This document shows positions 32,654 through 45,900 of a stretch of 64,000 bases of DNA, in pieces. Source of the DNA: Channallabes apus (taxonomy: Eukaryota > Chordata > Actinopteri > Siluriformes > Clariidae). Under the pieces are notes generated by a model, which ran no database searches, was not told the origin of the DNA, and saw nothing but the letters and a program-made list of their open reading frames with translations. The stretch's first letter is position 1. Every line of letters starts with the position of its first letter. The position numbers were made by a program, and so were the translations under genes. The stretch is taken from the NCBI GenBank assembly GCA_030522415.1, contig CM060131.1:8947203-9011202 (forward strand), written 5' to 3'.

Positions 32654-34243
32654 CAAACCGGATTCCAAAAAAGTTGGGACACTAAACAAATTGTGAATAA
32701 AAACTGAATGCAATGATGTGGAGATGGCAAATGTCAATATTTTATTCAGAATAGAACATAGATGACAGATCAAAAGTTTAATCCGAGAAAATGTATCATT
32801 TTAAAGGAAAAATATGTTGATTCCAAATTTCACGGTGTCAACAAATCCCAGAAAAGTTGGGACAAGTAGCAATATGAGGCTGGAAAAAGTAAATTTGAGC
32901 ATAACGAAGAGCTGGAAGACCAATTAACAGTAATTAGGTTAATTGGCAACATGATTGGGTATAAAAAGAGCTTCTCAGAGTGGCAGTGTCTCTCAGAAGC
33001 CAAGATGGGTAGAGGATCACCGATTCCCACAATGTTGCACAGAAAGATAGTGGAGCAATATCAGAAAGGTGTTACTCAGCGAAAAATTGCAAAGACTTTG
33101 TAGTTATCATCATCAACTGTGCATAATATCATCCGAAGATTCAGAGAATCTGGAACAATCTCTGTACGTAAGGGTCAAGGGTGTAAAACCATACTGGATG
33201 CCCGTGATCTCCGGCCCTTAAACGACACTGCACCACAAACAGGAATGCTACTGTAAAGGAAATCACAGAATGGGCTCAGGAATACTTCCAGAAACCATTG
33301 TCAGTGAACACAATCCACCGTGCCATCCACCGTTGCCAGCTGAAACTCTACAGTGCAAAGAAGAAGCCATTTCTAAGCAAGATCCACAAGCACTGGCGTT
33401 TTCATTGGGCCAGGGATCATTTAAAATGGAGTGTGGCAAAATGGAAGACTGTTCTGTGGTCAGACGAGTCACGATTCGAAGTTCTTGTTGGAAATGTGGG
33501 ACGCCATGTCATCCGGACCAAAGAGGACAAGGACAACCCAAGTTATCAACACTCAGTTCAGAAGCCTGCATCTCTGATGGTATGGGGTTGCATGAGTGCG
33601 TGTGGCATGGGCAGCTTGCATGTCTGGAAAGGCACCATCAATGCAGAAAAATATATTCAGGTTCTAGAACAACATATGCTCCCATCCAGACGTCATCTCT
33701 TTCAGGGAAGACCCTGCATTTTTCAACAAGATAATGCCAGACCACATTCTGCATCAATCACAACATCATGGCTGCGTAGGAGAAGGATCCGGGTACTGAA
33801 ATGGCCAGTCTGCAGTCCAGATCTTTCCAGTATAGAGAACATTTGGCGCATCATAAAGAGGAAGGTGCGACAAAGAAGGCCCAAGACGATTGAACAGTTA
33901 GAGGCCTGTATTAGACAAGAATGGGAGAGCATTCCTATTTCTAAACTTGAGAAACTGGTCTCCTCGGTCCCCAGGCGTCTGTTGAGTGTTGTAAGAAGAA
34001 GGGGAGATGCCACACAGTGGTGAAAATGGCCTTGTCCCAACTTTTTTGGGATTTGTTGACACCATGACATTTTGATTCACCATATTTTTCCCTTAAAATT
34101 ATAAATTTTCTCAGTTTAAACTTTTGATCTGTCATCTATGTTCTATTCTGAATAAAATAGTGACATTTGCCATCTCCACATCATTGCATTCAGTTTTTAT
34201 TCACAATTTGTTTAGTGTCCCAACTTTTTTGGAATCCGGTTTG
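32654..34243 (+). mobile_element. Tc1-like transposon, nearly full length (copy 2)
   Basis: The 1590-bp element has TA at 32652-32653 and 34244-34245 and the same long inverted ends as 21300-22880, in the opposite orientation. By eye the two copies differ at few bases, which suggests recent transposition. It lies intergenically. Confidence 0.93.
33005..34023 (+). pseudogene. Broken Tc1-like transposase, second copy
   Basis: The start (MGRGSPIPTMLHRKIVEQYQ) is intact, but a TAG replaces a codon in the first helix-turn-helix (after QRKIAKTL, near 33101). A small indel near 33213 shifts the frame. From 33298 the frame is open to 34023 and keeps all three catalytic residues (LWSDESRF, FQQDNARPH, LSSIENIW). 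The stop differs from the lesion in copy 1, so the copies decayed independently. Confidence 0.9.
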
Positions 34244-34387
34244 TAAATACATATATATGTTTATATTTCATATATATAAGGAATATAGATTTTCTTCTCA
34301 TTCACATTATTGTCTTGAACATATAAAGTATTTGTATCAAAATTCTATAGTGTTTTTCCCCAAACTGATATGATTAATATATATATA

Positions 34388-34500
34388 GGACTTGGACAAT
34401 GCCACTAATCTACAAGAAGAATGGCTCAAAATCCCTCTGGCCACTGTGCAGAACTGGTACTGTATCTGTCATTCCCAAGACGAATTGATGCTGTATTGGC
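34388..34500 (+). mobile_element. Tc1 transposase C-terminal fragment
   Basis: A decayed frame reads QEEWLKIPLATVQN followed by a disrupted form of the usual ...FPRRIDAVLA end. It is cut off by the next element. Confidence 0.55.
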
Positions 34501-35395
34501 TGTAATGCTGTACAAATCCAAATAACTTTACAGATCTTCATTGTAAAGGGTTTAAACAATGTTTTCCATGCATGTTCAATTAACCATAATCAATTAATTA
34601 ACATGCACCTGTGGAATTTCGATTCATACACATTCACAATCCATACAAACTTAAATAATTCTTTTGATTGTGTAAAGCTGTTTTGAGACAATGTCAATTG
34701 TTAAAAGCGCTATACAAATAAAATTGAATTGAATTGAATGGTCGTTAAGACCTTAACAGCTTACAGAAAGTAGGCATTTAAGGTCACAGTTCTAAAAACG
34801 CAGGACACTAAAGAGACTCGTCTACTGTGAAAAACACCCAAAGAAAGATGCCCAGGGTCGCTGCTCATCTGCGTGAACGTGCATTAGGCATGCTGCAGGG
34901 AGGCATGAGGACTGCTGATGTGGCTATAGGGCAATAAATCGCCATGTCCGCACTGTGAGACGACTAAGACAGCGCTACAGGGAGACAGGAAGGACAGCTG
35001 ATCATCCTCGCAGTGGAAGACCACGTGTAACAACACCTGCACAGGATGGGTACATCCGAATATCACACCTGCGTGACAGGTACAGGACGGCCACAACAAC
35101 TGCCCGAGTCACACCAGGAACACACAATCCCTCCATCTCACAGCAAGAACTGACAAATCTGGTCCAGTCCATGAGGAGGAGATGCACTGCAGTACTTCAA
35201 GCAGCTGGTGGCCACCAGATACTGACTGGTACTGACTGATTTTGAGCCTCCCTTCATTCAGGGACACATTGGGAAACATTTTTAGTTTATGTCTTATGAT
35301 GTCGACTCTTTTAGTGTTCATATAAATATTTACACATTAAGTTTACTGAAAGTAAAAACAGTTGAAAGTCAGAAGACGTTTTTTTTTTTGCTGAG
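34501..35395 (+). mobile_element. Internally deleted Tc1-like element, copy 1, with a nested insert
   Basis: It has a transposase start (PRVAAHLRERALGMLQGGMR), then the HTH-region RLRQRYRETGRTADHPRSGR, but the catalytic core is gone and the frame jumps to a C-terminal stub. The 3' end (TTTTTGCTGAG then TA) is intact, the 5' terminus is missing. A twin lies at 61582-62253. Confidence 0.8.
34618..34739 (+). mobile_element. LINE/SINE 3' tail inserted in the Tc1 element
   Basis: Exactly here the twin at 61.7 kb reads straight through (GTGGAATGGCCGTTAAG). The insert ends AAAAGCGCTATACAAATAAA followed by (ATTGA)n, the type of 3' end used by L2-clade retroposons in fish. It is strongly 5' truncated. 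Confidence 0.75.
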
Positions 35396-35422
35396 TATAT
35401 ATATCAGATCAGCTTATATATA

Positions 35423-37031
35423 TAGTGGTGTGAAAAACTATTTGCCCCCTTCCTGATTTCTTATTCTTTTGCATGTTTGTCACACTTAAATGTTTCTGCT
35501 CATCAAAAACCGTTAACTATTAGTCAAAGATAACATAATTGAACAGAAAATGCAGTTTTTAAATGAAAGTTTACGTTATTAATGGAGAAAAAAACTCCAA
35601 ATCTACATGGCCCTGTGTGAAAAAGTGATTGCCCCCCCTTGTTAAAAAATAACTTAACTGTGGTTTATCACACCTGAGTTCAATTTCTGTAGTCACCCCC
35701 AGGCCTGATTACTGCCACACCTGTTTCAATCAAGAAATCACTTAAATAGGAGCTACCTGACACAGAGAAGTAGACCAAAAGCACCTCAAAAGCTAGACAT
35801 CATGCCAAGATCCAAAGAAATTCAGGAACAAAAGTAATTGAGCTCTATCAGTCTGGTAAAGGTTATAAAGCCATTTCTGAAGCTTTGGGACTCCAGCGAA
35901 CCACAGTGAGAGCCATTATCCACAAATGGCAAAAACATGGAACAGTGGTGAACCTTCCCAGGAGTGGCCGGCCGACCAAAATTACCCCAAGAGCGCAGAG
36001 ACAACTCATCTGAGAGGCCACAAAAGACCCCAGGACAACATCTAAAGATCTGCAGGCCTCACTTGCCTCAATTAAGGTCAGTGTTCACGACTCCACCATA
36101 AGAAAGAGACTGGGCAAAAACGGCCTGCATGGCAGATTTCCAAGGCGAAAACCACTTTTAAGCAAAAAGAACATTAAGGCTTGTCTCAATTTTGCTAAAA
36201 AACATCTCTATGATTGCCAAGACTTTTGGGAAAATACCTTGTGGACCAACGAGACAAAAGTTGAACTTTTTGGAAGGTGCGTGTCCCGTTACATCTGGCG
36301 TAAAAGTAACACAGCATTTCAGAAAAAGAACATCATACCAACAGTAAAATATGGTGATGGTAGTGTGATGGTCTGGGGTTGTTTTGCTGCTTCAGGACCT
36401 GGAAGGCTTGCTGTGATAGATGGAACCATGAATTCTACTGTCTACCAAAAAATCCTGAAGGAGAATGTCCGGCCATCTGTTCGTCAACTCAAGCTGAAGC
36501 GATCTTGGGTGTTGCAGCAGGACAATGACCCAAAACACACCAGCAAATCCACCTCTGAATGGCTGAAGAAAAACAAAATGAAGACTTTGGAGTGGCCTAG
36601 TCAAAGTCCTGACCTGAATCCTATTGAGATGTTGTGGCATGACCTTAAAAAGGCGGTTCATGCTAGAAAACCCTGAAATAAAGCTGAATTACAACAATTC
36701 TGCAAAGATGAGTGGGCCAAAATTCCTCCAGAGCGCTGTAAAAGACTCGTTGCAAGTTATCGCAAACGCTTGATTGCTGTTATTGCTGCTAAGGGTGGCC
36801 CAACCAGTTATTAGGTTCAGGGGGCAATTACTTTTTCACACAGGGCCATGTAGGTTTGGATTTTTTTCTCCCTAAATAATAAAACCCCTCATTTAAAAAC
36901 TGCATTTTGTGTTTACTTGTGTTACCTTTGACTAATAGTTAAATGTGTTTGATGATCAGAAACATTTTGTGTGACAAACATGCAAAAGAATAAGAAATCA
37001 GGAGGGGGGCAAATAGTTTTTCACACCACTG
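35423..37031 (+). mobile_element. Tc1-like transposon, second family, decayed
   Basis: The inverted ends (AGTGGTGTGAAAAACTATTTG and its complement) are flanked by TA at 35421-35422 and 37032-37033. The transposase frame on the plus strand starts near 35802, has early stops, then is open at 36239-36676 with LWTNETKVELF (the first catalytic D is changed to N), LQQDNDPKH and LNPIEMLW. It ends in a stop before the C-terminus. An inactive relic. Confidence 0.92.
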
Positions 37032-37479
37032 TAATTTATATATCTAATTCCAACCTGTGTAATACAAAACCTCTTTTTATGTATGAGAAAATGTTTAGAA
37101 TGTCTAGAAATATTGCTATTATAAGCAAATAAATTCAATCAGAGCCTTAGAGAGTTGAAAAGTCTGCTAAAGTAGGTAAAAATTAGGAAGGTTAGGTTAA
37201 CATGGAGGATTTAGGTTTAGGAAGGATTTTCCATTAACAATAACAATGACACATTTACATAATTTTTTTTGAATTTATTTGCAAAAACAAGCCATTGACA
37301 GTAAAACCACATTGTCGAATCAATCCCAAACTGTACAATCTAGAGATCACAGTCAATTATACAGTGAGAACTTTAAAAAGCATGTCACATTTCAGGAGAA
37401 ACCATAGCTGTCCAAACCAACTTTGACCATGTATTTGGCCAAAACCAGTTAATTATTGAATCCTGGTGTTTTAATCAGG

Positions 37480-37890
37480 CCCCTAATCCCCACTGAATGT
37501 CAATCTTAATGCTTTCAGCATACCAAGACATCTTGTTCAATGCTATACTTCCAACTTTGTGGCAACAGTTTGGGGACGACTCTTTTCTATTCCAACATGA
37601 CTGTGCACAAAAGGACTACAGTATAAAGGCAGAACTTGTCCGACCCACACAGCACCCTGACCTCAACCCTGTTTAACACCTTAAGATGAACTGTAACAGG
37701 GATTGTGAGCCAGGCCTTCTCATCCAACATCAGTGTCTGACCTCATAAATGCCCTACGGAATTGAATGGGCAGGAATTCCCAGAGAAATTCTCCAAAATC
37801 TTGTGGACAGCCATCCGAGGAGAGAGGAAGCTGTTATAGCTGCAAAAGGTGGACAGACTCACTATTGAAGAATTTGTATTTAGATACAAT
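37480..37890 (+). mobile_element. Tc1-like transposase C-terminal relic, third family
   Basis: Decayed frames show FQHDCAQK, then QHPDLNPV*HLKMN (the catalytic glutamate region is lost), then EAVIAAKGG. No termini could be paired. From 37900 to 39966 no gene is seen; this would include the qser1 3' UTR. Confidence 0.6.
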
Positions 37891-39250
37891 GTCATTGCAG
37901 GTTTGGCCAAATACAGTAGTGTACTGTATATTGTGATGCTTCTTATATAAGGTCACAACATGGGGAAAATCAAACCCCAGCCAGTAGGAAAATGGGAAAA
38001 GGAACAAAAAGCAGGGACTTTTAATTTCTCATGCTTTTATTTATTATTTCTTATGTGGACACATGCACACTGGAAACATACATGAATGCATAAAAATAAG
38101 TAGAAATTTAATGATATTAGGTGCCCTTTAAGGCATGTAAATTGAGAGACAGTCAAAAACCGTCAGAACTATAACCAAACGTGTGAACTTAGGAAATTAA
38201 AAAAATATAAAATCTACTACAGTAATAATAGCAATAGTAATAATTTACTAATTTGTGCAAGTTTAGCCGTATGACAGCAAAAATGTAAAGTATCTAAAGA
38301 AATTGTTTAACAACAAAAAGAATAAATGAACGAATTACACCACATCATTCATTAATTCATTTATTTATACAATTATAATCCAAAGTGCTAAGGCCCTAAT
38401 GTAGATACAGTCTTACCTCTGGGGATTTCTATGCATCTCAGCAAAAAATATAAGACAAAAAACAATGCTTTTAAATGCATTCAAATTTAAGCAATTTCAC
38501 TCAAAATGATAATTTCTTTATCGTGAGACTTGCAGTGGGTATGGGGAAATATTTGTACAATTTTTATTAAAAGTAAATGTTGCTTTAAGGTAAATATTAT
38601 GGCACTTCAATATAAATGTGGCATGATATTAATTGCAACTGAAGCCTTACCTGAAACTTTCAATAAAAGTTCTGACTCAGTAGATGCAATGGTAAGAAAT
38701 GTATTTATTTTTTCACATATCAAAAAAAAAAAAAAAAAATACTTGCAGGTGGTATCACAGCTAGACTCGAAAGGCAAAAGCATCGTAATCTGTGCAAAAC
38801 TGTAATATTCTACAGTAAATAAGTGATCATGAGGACACACAGTCAGGGATAGAAATTCGCCATATAAACACATCGGGCATCTTTTGTACCACAAAGAGGA
38901 TCAGGAAACAATAATATTTCCTTTGTGGAAAAATACATTTGTATTTATAAGTGTTTTTTTTTTCGAAAGACTATAAAATATAGTTTTCCGGCAAGAAAAT
39001 AGTTCCAATGCGGTTTATTACAACATTATCACAAAAGAAGTATTAGAATTGCACCAACTCCATCTTTATAACCTCTGTCATATAAAAGGAGTCTAAAAGC
39101 ACAAAGAGTCAAATTCATCCAAAGAGCTCTCTTTACAAAATTTACACTCTGATATAGAAAGTTTTTACATATAGATCTATGTATTTATATATTTATACAA
39201 TCATTAGCATCCCTCTTTAACCAATCTCAAATGTTGTTCTTAAAAAAAAA

Positions 39251-39256
<6 letters not shown>

Positions 39257-39291
<35 letters not shown>
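39257..39291. repeat. (AT)n microsatellite
   Basis: About 17 AT units follow a poly-A run, downstream of the qser1 stop and probably within or just after its 3' UTR. Confidence 0.9.
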
Positions 39292-39294
<3 letters not shown>

Positions 39295-39966
39295 TTTTCA
39301 AGGTAAATCACCCTGTAGCACATTCATTAACCATCAGAGAATGAAAATCTGCCAAATGTTGCATCACCTCTGTCCAGTTCAGCCAAGCAGATAATAAAAA
39401 TAACAATAAAAAGCTTAAAATATGATTTAAAAAACGTGAATAAAATCTATCGCCTCTGTGGTTCCAAGAACTAGACACCCAAGTTCTGCTGTTAATCTTT
39501 GTACCAAGTTTTTACTTTTTCATCCATCCCATTTTTTCCTCATGGTTCTCCATCATCTTGTCCTCAGTTCTCCATTTTCTTATAGTCTCTCCATGGTTCC
39601 CCATGTTTTTCACATTTTTTATATTCTAATGCTCTTCCTTAAGGCTTTTCAATCTCTTTCACCAACTTGGTGGATCTCCATCATCTTAGGTTTCTCCACC
39701 GTCTTCCATCATCTAACGGCTATACTGTATATTCACGACTCTTCATCTTCTCAGGGTTTTTCTTGAGAATCTCCATTTTCTGCACCTTCTCATGTCTGTA
39801 CATAGTTTAGAGTTTTCCAACTTCAGCCTAAACTGTGATTAATCATCATCTCAGTGTTTGGACACAATTCGCAGGGTTTTGGTGCTTCTCCATCTTCTGG
39901 TGGTTCGTGTTTTAGAAAGGGCTCATGAACTACACCCATTTGTTGCTCTACCGTTCTACCGACTGG

Positions 39967-42900
39967 TTAAAGGCAGGCCTGCTGCACCTGTGTGAGAAGC
40001 TCTCCGAAGCGGTCAAACAGTTCCTCGACCCACGCTCGGTTCCCCATGCATGTCTGCACGGTCTCCTCCTGTCCCAGATCCACGCCGCGTGAGCGCAACA
40101 GTGCAATCTGATATACAAAAACAGACATACATCAGAGAAACAAAGTGGAAACATTCACTATAGGAGTAATGTATGTGAAAAAGGACCAATATAATTTCCA
40201 TGCATTGAATTTTAGTATGGCAGACTTTATACAGGTTCACTACTGGACAAAAGTTTGGGATCACTTAGGTGTATTTACTGTATAGCAAATTTTAGTCTAA
40301 ACCCGAACCAAGGGAATTTCTGTTTCTGAAATTCTAGCCTTGTTCTAAGAAACAAACACTATTCCACGCAACAAATTTGTGTTTTTTTCCTTTTTCAGAG
40401 AACAACACAAACTAGCTTTAACCAGAATACAAAGAGATGTGGGACACCCCAGTGCACAACCAAGCAAGAGGACAAGCACATCCAAGTCTCTCGTTTGAGA
40501 AACTCACAGGTCCATAATTGGCAGATTTACTGAATGCCACTTGCAAGTCAACAATAAAGATTACTCCAAGATATGAGGACCTTCTACAGAACATAGTTGG
40601 CAAAAAAAGTGATATATGTGAGAGAGAATAATACAATTATTCTTAATAATAATAATATTTTAAAGAACACAAATTAATTGTTCTGGTGTTCCTTAGGCAT
40701 TGGGTAACCAGGTGTAGAGAAACTCATGGGCAAAGACAACATGCAGTATATGTGCCAGATGAACATGGTACACGTGAGCCAGAACCGGGCCATAATAATT
40801 TTGCAGAAGGAAATCAGAGTATCAGGAGGATGCAGACCAAGAACAGGGAGAAGAGACAAACTCCATGCACACGGAGCAGGAGGCGGGAATCGAATCCGCG
40901 ACCGTAAATGGCCCAATTTTTACTTCAAGCTCAAAAAATTATTACTACAACCTAGTCAATGTCACGACTACATTTCCATCAGTTTTACATAAATCAATTA
41001 AACTCAATGGAGTTTTCATGGAAAATATTCTGGCTGACCCCAAACTTTTGTCCAGGAGTATATGTACTTGTTGTAAAGAGTTACATATTGTTTAAAAAAG
41101 AAATATGGGGTTAATTACTCTTAACAACCTAACACAATTACCATTGGCCTTTAAGTTAACAACAAAAAACTGAAACAAAAACAACACAGTCCCACCTCTT
41201 TCATACACCTCAGATATGTGTGATACTTGTAATGCTGCAGTGAATGATAAAGAGAAAACCAATGAGTTTTCTGCTGCTCCACTGTGTACTCCTGAAAGAG
41301 AGAGAGAGCGAGAGAGAGCGAGAGAGAACATCAATGATAAATAATTAGAAAAATGAGATCACCTAGTGGCTAAAAGCAAGTACTACAAACCAGACATTGC
41401 TTAATATCAATCAACATACAGAACCTCGAAAGTCACTGATATGTGTGTGTGTGTATATATATACACACAATATCATTGTGGAACTCACCAAGGGAAGTTT
41501 ATTAGGGGATTTAGCAGGTTTCATGGTCTTCCTGTTGTACGCCTTGCCACTCAGTCTGACTTGGGCTGACTCAGTGGGGGTCTCTCCATCTGTTTTCAGC
41601 TCCGGTACCACCAACAACTCTGGAAAGCTGTCTAAAGCATTCTGAATGGACAGAGAGAAAAAAAAATCGGAGCAATCAGGTATTGCAAGATATGATAAAG
41701 CAAAAAAATAAAAATAAAAATATGATAAACACACCTGAATAAATCAGGGGAAAAACCATATATGTAGCTTACGACTCTAATAGCAGATAAGAGTTATCTG
41801 ATCATTCATAATAATTCACCAGCCACAGCAGTGTCTAAAGTGTCAACTTGTACTTTATGTTGTGCCTGCTTTGTCCATGAAGGAAATGCCATACTCTGTC
41901 ATGTTTGTTTTCTTTCTATAGTGTCTGTCGCTTTAAATGAACTGTCCCCGAACTTTCATTTTAATAGACGGTCTCAACACAAATGTTCTTATGGTTTTTT
42001 AAAACTTGCATTTCTGATTATCAAAATTCTTGGGAAAAATGTATATATGGGGTGGTATCAAAAAGTTTCAAGACTACTTTTGTAACCCACCAACAGATGG
42101 CAGCACATGGCTGCACGCACAGTCACAGGAAACACTGAGCTTCATAAGTCAGTGTGCCAAAAGACATTGTCCTGTGTATATTTAGGGAGGGGCAACTGGT
42201 GCTATTCTGCGGCGAGTCCTTGCTTGGAACAGCCGAAAGACCAACAACAACAACAACTGGTGCTATTCTGAAGACGTGTGTTGCCATGTCTGCCATTTTA
42301 TCATGAACAGCAAATTAGCGCAATTCTGTGTGCGAAAAAAAGGGCACATATATGTCACAGAGACGTTCGACATGATTCTGTAAGTTTACAGCGATGCTGC
42401 AATGAGTCGTCGGAGGTGTTTTGTATGGCACGCACACTTCAAGTGTGGAAGATCATCACTGGAAGACTTTGAACAAGCTCAATCCCCAAAAATGACGAAA
42501 CCATTCGGCAACTTGTACATCATCGCCGAACAAAATCTACAACATTGCAGTCACTGTCAGGAACCAGGAGCCGTTCTCAACAGTCATACGGAGTAGTCCA
42601 GGAAACTGTCTACTGTCTAACTCCATCAGCATGCCATGGATGATCCGTTCTTCATGACGAGGATCATTCCCTATGACGAAACGTGGGTGTATGAGTACGA
42701 CCCTAAAACAGTCCTAACAGTGGAGGAGCCTATTCCTTCACGACCAACTGAAAGAGGCGAGGCTGGTTCGCAGCTCGAACGACTGCATGCTTATTTTCAA
42801 CATTCGCGCCATTGTGCACAGGGACCAGACCGTCGTTAGCAAATTCTACTCCCAGGATTTAAGGCGTCTGAGGGAAGACATATGGCGAAAATACGGCTTA

Positions 42901-45900
42901 TCTCGTATCTGTAAGAGCATTAAACAATGACTAAAAGCTGAGGAGGGCTGAGGTTTGCCATTAGAGATTAGCTTCTAACCACTAGAGGCTGACCTAGCCT
43001 TCTTAAGAGCAAAGGAAGGTTAGTGGTGATCAGCTCGTTGGGTCTCTAGGTACAGTATATGAGATTACAATCAAAAATCTAATTGGCCTGTTCAACCCTT
43101 GGCTAATACAAATAATGGAAGAAGAAGCGAACGTTTGCATACAGGAGACCCACATTTAAACGTATGAACTATGACTTTTGTGCAACAGGTCATCTGTAAA
43201 CTTACGGTACGGTGCAGCTGTGCTTCACTATGCAGGAATAATCAGCATTGCCTAGAATTTCCATTGTATATATTAAAATATTGAACATTCTGAAAATCAG
43301 TAATTACATACAATAAAAAAACTATACACTAGTCATTAGTGAGACTCTAAACTGTGTTTGATATATGTGTGTGTGTGTTCATGATTGCCAGGCCATGGTT
43401 GTGGTATTCATGCCAGCTTCTGTACCGCTAATTTGGCGGATTTGGCACAATGTAACGGTTTGATTCACTAACCGGTGGGCAACGTAACTTGCCGGGAAAC
43501 CAAAGTGCTCCCTTACGTCAGACCTTAAATATGTGGGGATTTTTCCAGTTTCTGCTTCCGTGGCCATTACTGTTGTCCCCAGCTAATACACTAATGCACT
43601 AACTGCTTGCATAACAGCTTGCATAATCACTGCTTTCAGAAGAGGAAGTGTGGGCCAGTTATGATGACCAACTACCTTATAATACAGTATATTGTAAAAC
43701 TGATTACTGGCACAAGACCACAACTGTCAATTTTTTTTTGCATGCATTGAACACCTTCAATAAAATACGGTTGTCCAAGCGTTGTGATGATGTTAATTTA
43801 GCAACGTTACAGATGTCGTGACAATGTTGCTATTTACTCTGATGAAATGACGATGAGATAACGTTGAATGAATGCCCCTAATCCAGTGTTGCAAAAAAGG
43901 ACTTCTAAACAGTATTAATGCAAAACCGATGTCCTGAGTAGCAATCAAATGCTGGTTCCAACAAGACCACGCACCAGTGCACAAAGCAGAGGAGTTCAAG
44001 CTGTTATAGCTGCAAAGGCTGGGCCAAACCCTACGCATTAAGAATTGAATATTACTCAAGTTCATATGCATGTGAAGGCAGGCGAGTGATTACTTTTGGC
44101 GATATAGTGTAGCATGGTATTGTTTCCCCCCCCCCCATTTCTGTTAGACAGCAGGAATTTATGCACTAGATTATTTATATATAGGGACCCAAAAACGTAT
44201 GTAGACTTCAAGAGTTATTATCTATGCCCTTGGTTTAGACAGATGGCTGTAGAAGTTGATGGCGTAGATGTTTGAGGGCTTGCTCACTTTGAACACCTGT
44301 CCCACCCGCAGTTTGGGCAGCAGCCTCCTCCTATTGTCCGTGATCATGCCATCCACTCTCTTCATATGAGGCAGCAGAAGTTCATCTGAAAGACCAAATC
44401 AAGGAGATCAAGTACCACCACCTGACAGCACGGATACCTGAAACCTTGTTGTGTGTAAATACTGTACTTGCGTGATCTCAATGTCAAACTCTTGTGCAAA
44501 CTACATTAAGACCGGTTTTCCTTATGAAAGCATTTTTAATGCAATCTTTACAAAATAAACAATGTCGGGGCCTCCGAGTGGCGAGTTCGGTTCCCGGGTG
44601 ATGCTGTAACCTCTCGCAGCCGGAGGTCTAGAGAGAGCTGATTGGCCGAGCTCTCTCAAGAGGGGAGGGATGAGAGGTACTCAGTGCTCCCACATTAATC
44701 ACGGCTCTACAACCAATCAGGGGCGTCTGTGAGCTCACGCAAGCCGAAGGAGCGGATAGCGCTGTCCTCCGAGTGTGTTACGCCGCCCCTAACGGTGCGT
44801 GAGCGAGCAATTCGAAAAGATGCGATCGGCTGGAGTCACGTGGTTCGGAGGAAACACATGATAGTCTTCGGCCCTTCTGACTGAGTGGTAGTAGTAGCCT
44901 TAATGTGGGAGCCCCCTAGTGACGGGGAGGAATTGGACACGGAGAATTGGACGGGGAGAAAATCTGGGAAAAATCCCCAAAAAAATTTATTATAAAAATA
45001 AATAAATAAATAAATAAATAAACAATGTCCTGTTCAATTTCAGGATTGCGCTGAATATTTCAAACTATTATTTCTGAACCTGACATAAAAATGCAATATC
45101 AGCACTAAGGGAACTGCATTCATACCTACATTGGAATAAAAACCCAGGGTGAGAATGCATCACTGAGTGAGGCAGGAGAAAAGGGCAGCATCATTATAAT
45201 ATGACATAATATCCTATTTTTAAACATTCCAATGCTCCTGTCCTACTTTGTGTTACTGTGCCTTGCACGTTTTGTTTTTACAGTATGCTCTCCTGAATCG
45301 GATTGAATCAGGATTTTGCACTCTAGGATTTAAATAATAATCAGAACTTTGGTTTATACAAATTACAAACTCCTCAGAAAGAATGATCAGCCTCTGAGTG
45401 GCGAGTTTGAATCCTGGATGATGCTGAGCCTGGAGAGCACTCACTGGCCGAGCTGTGTCAGAGGGCAGGGATAGGAGGCACTTGGCGCTCTCACCCGTCA
45501 TTGTCTGTAGATCCATGATTGATGTGTCTATGAGCTCAAGCAAGTGGAAGGAGCAGATAGCACTTTCCTGGTGGTTGTAGCCATGATGTGGACGTGCGGG
45601 TGGGAATTGGTTATGACTAATTAAAAATACTGATCAAATTACCGTTCTCTCTCTCCAGTGTCACCATGACGTCTGCATCCAGAGCAACGCTGATCAGGAG
45701 CTCCACAAAACCCTTGTAGGTTTCCTTCATCGTCCTGGTGTTGAGGAAGCGCGAGGCAAACGGTACCGGTGGTGTAAACTCTGAGATTAGAGAAGATACA
45801 CTGAAGAAACACTATGGCAGGTGTCAATCTACATCTAATCTACTGAACATCATAGGTTAGTTTAGCCTTCCTTAACCGTGCTCACAACTCTTACATTAGC

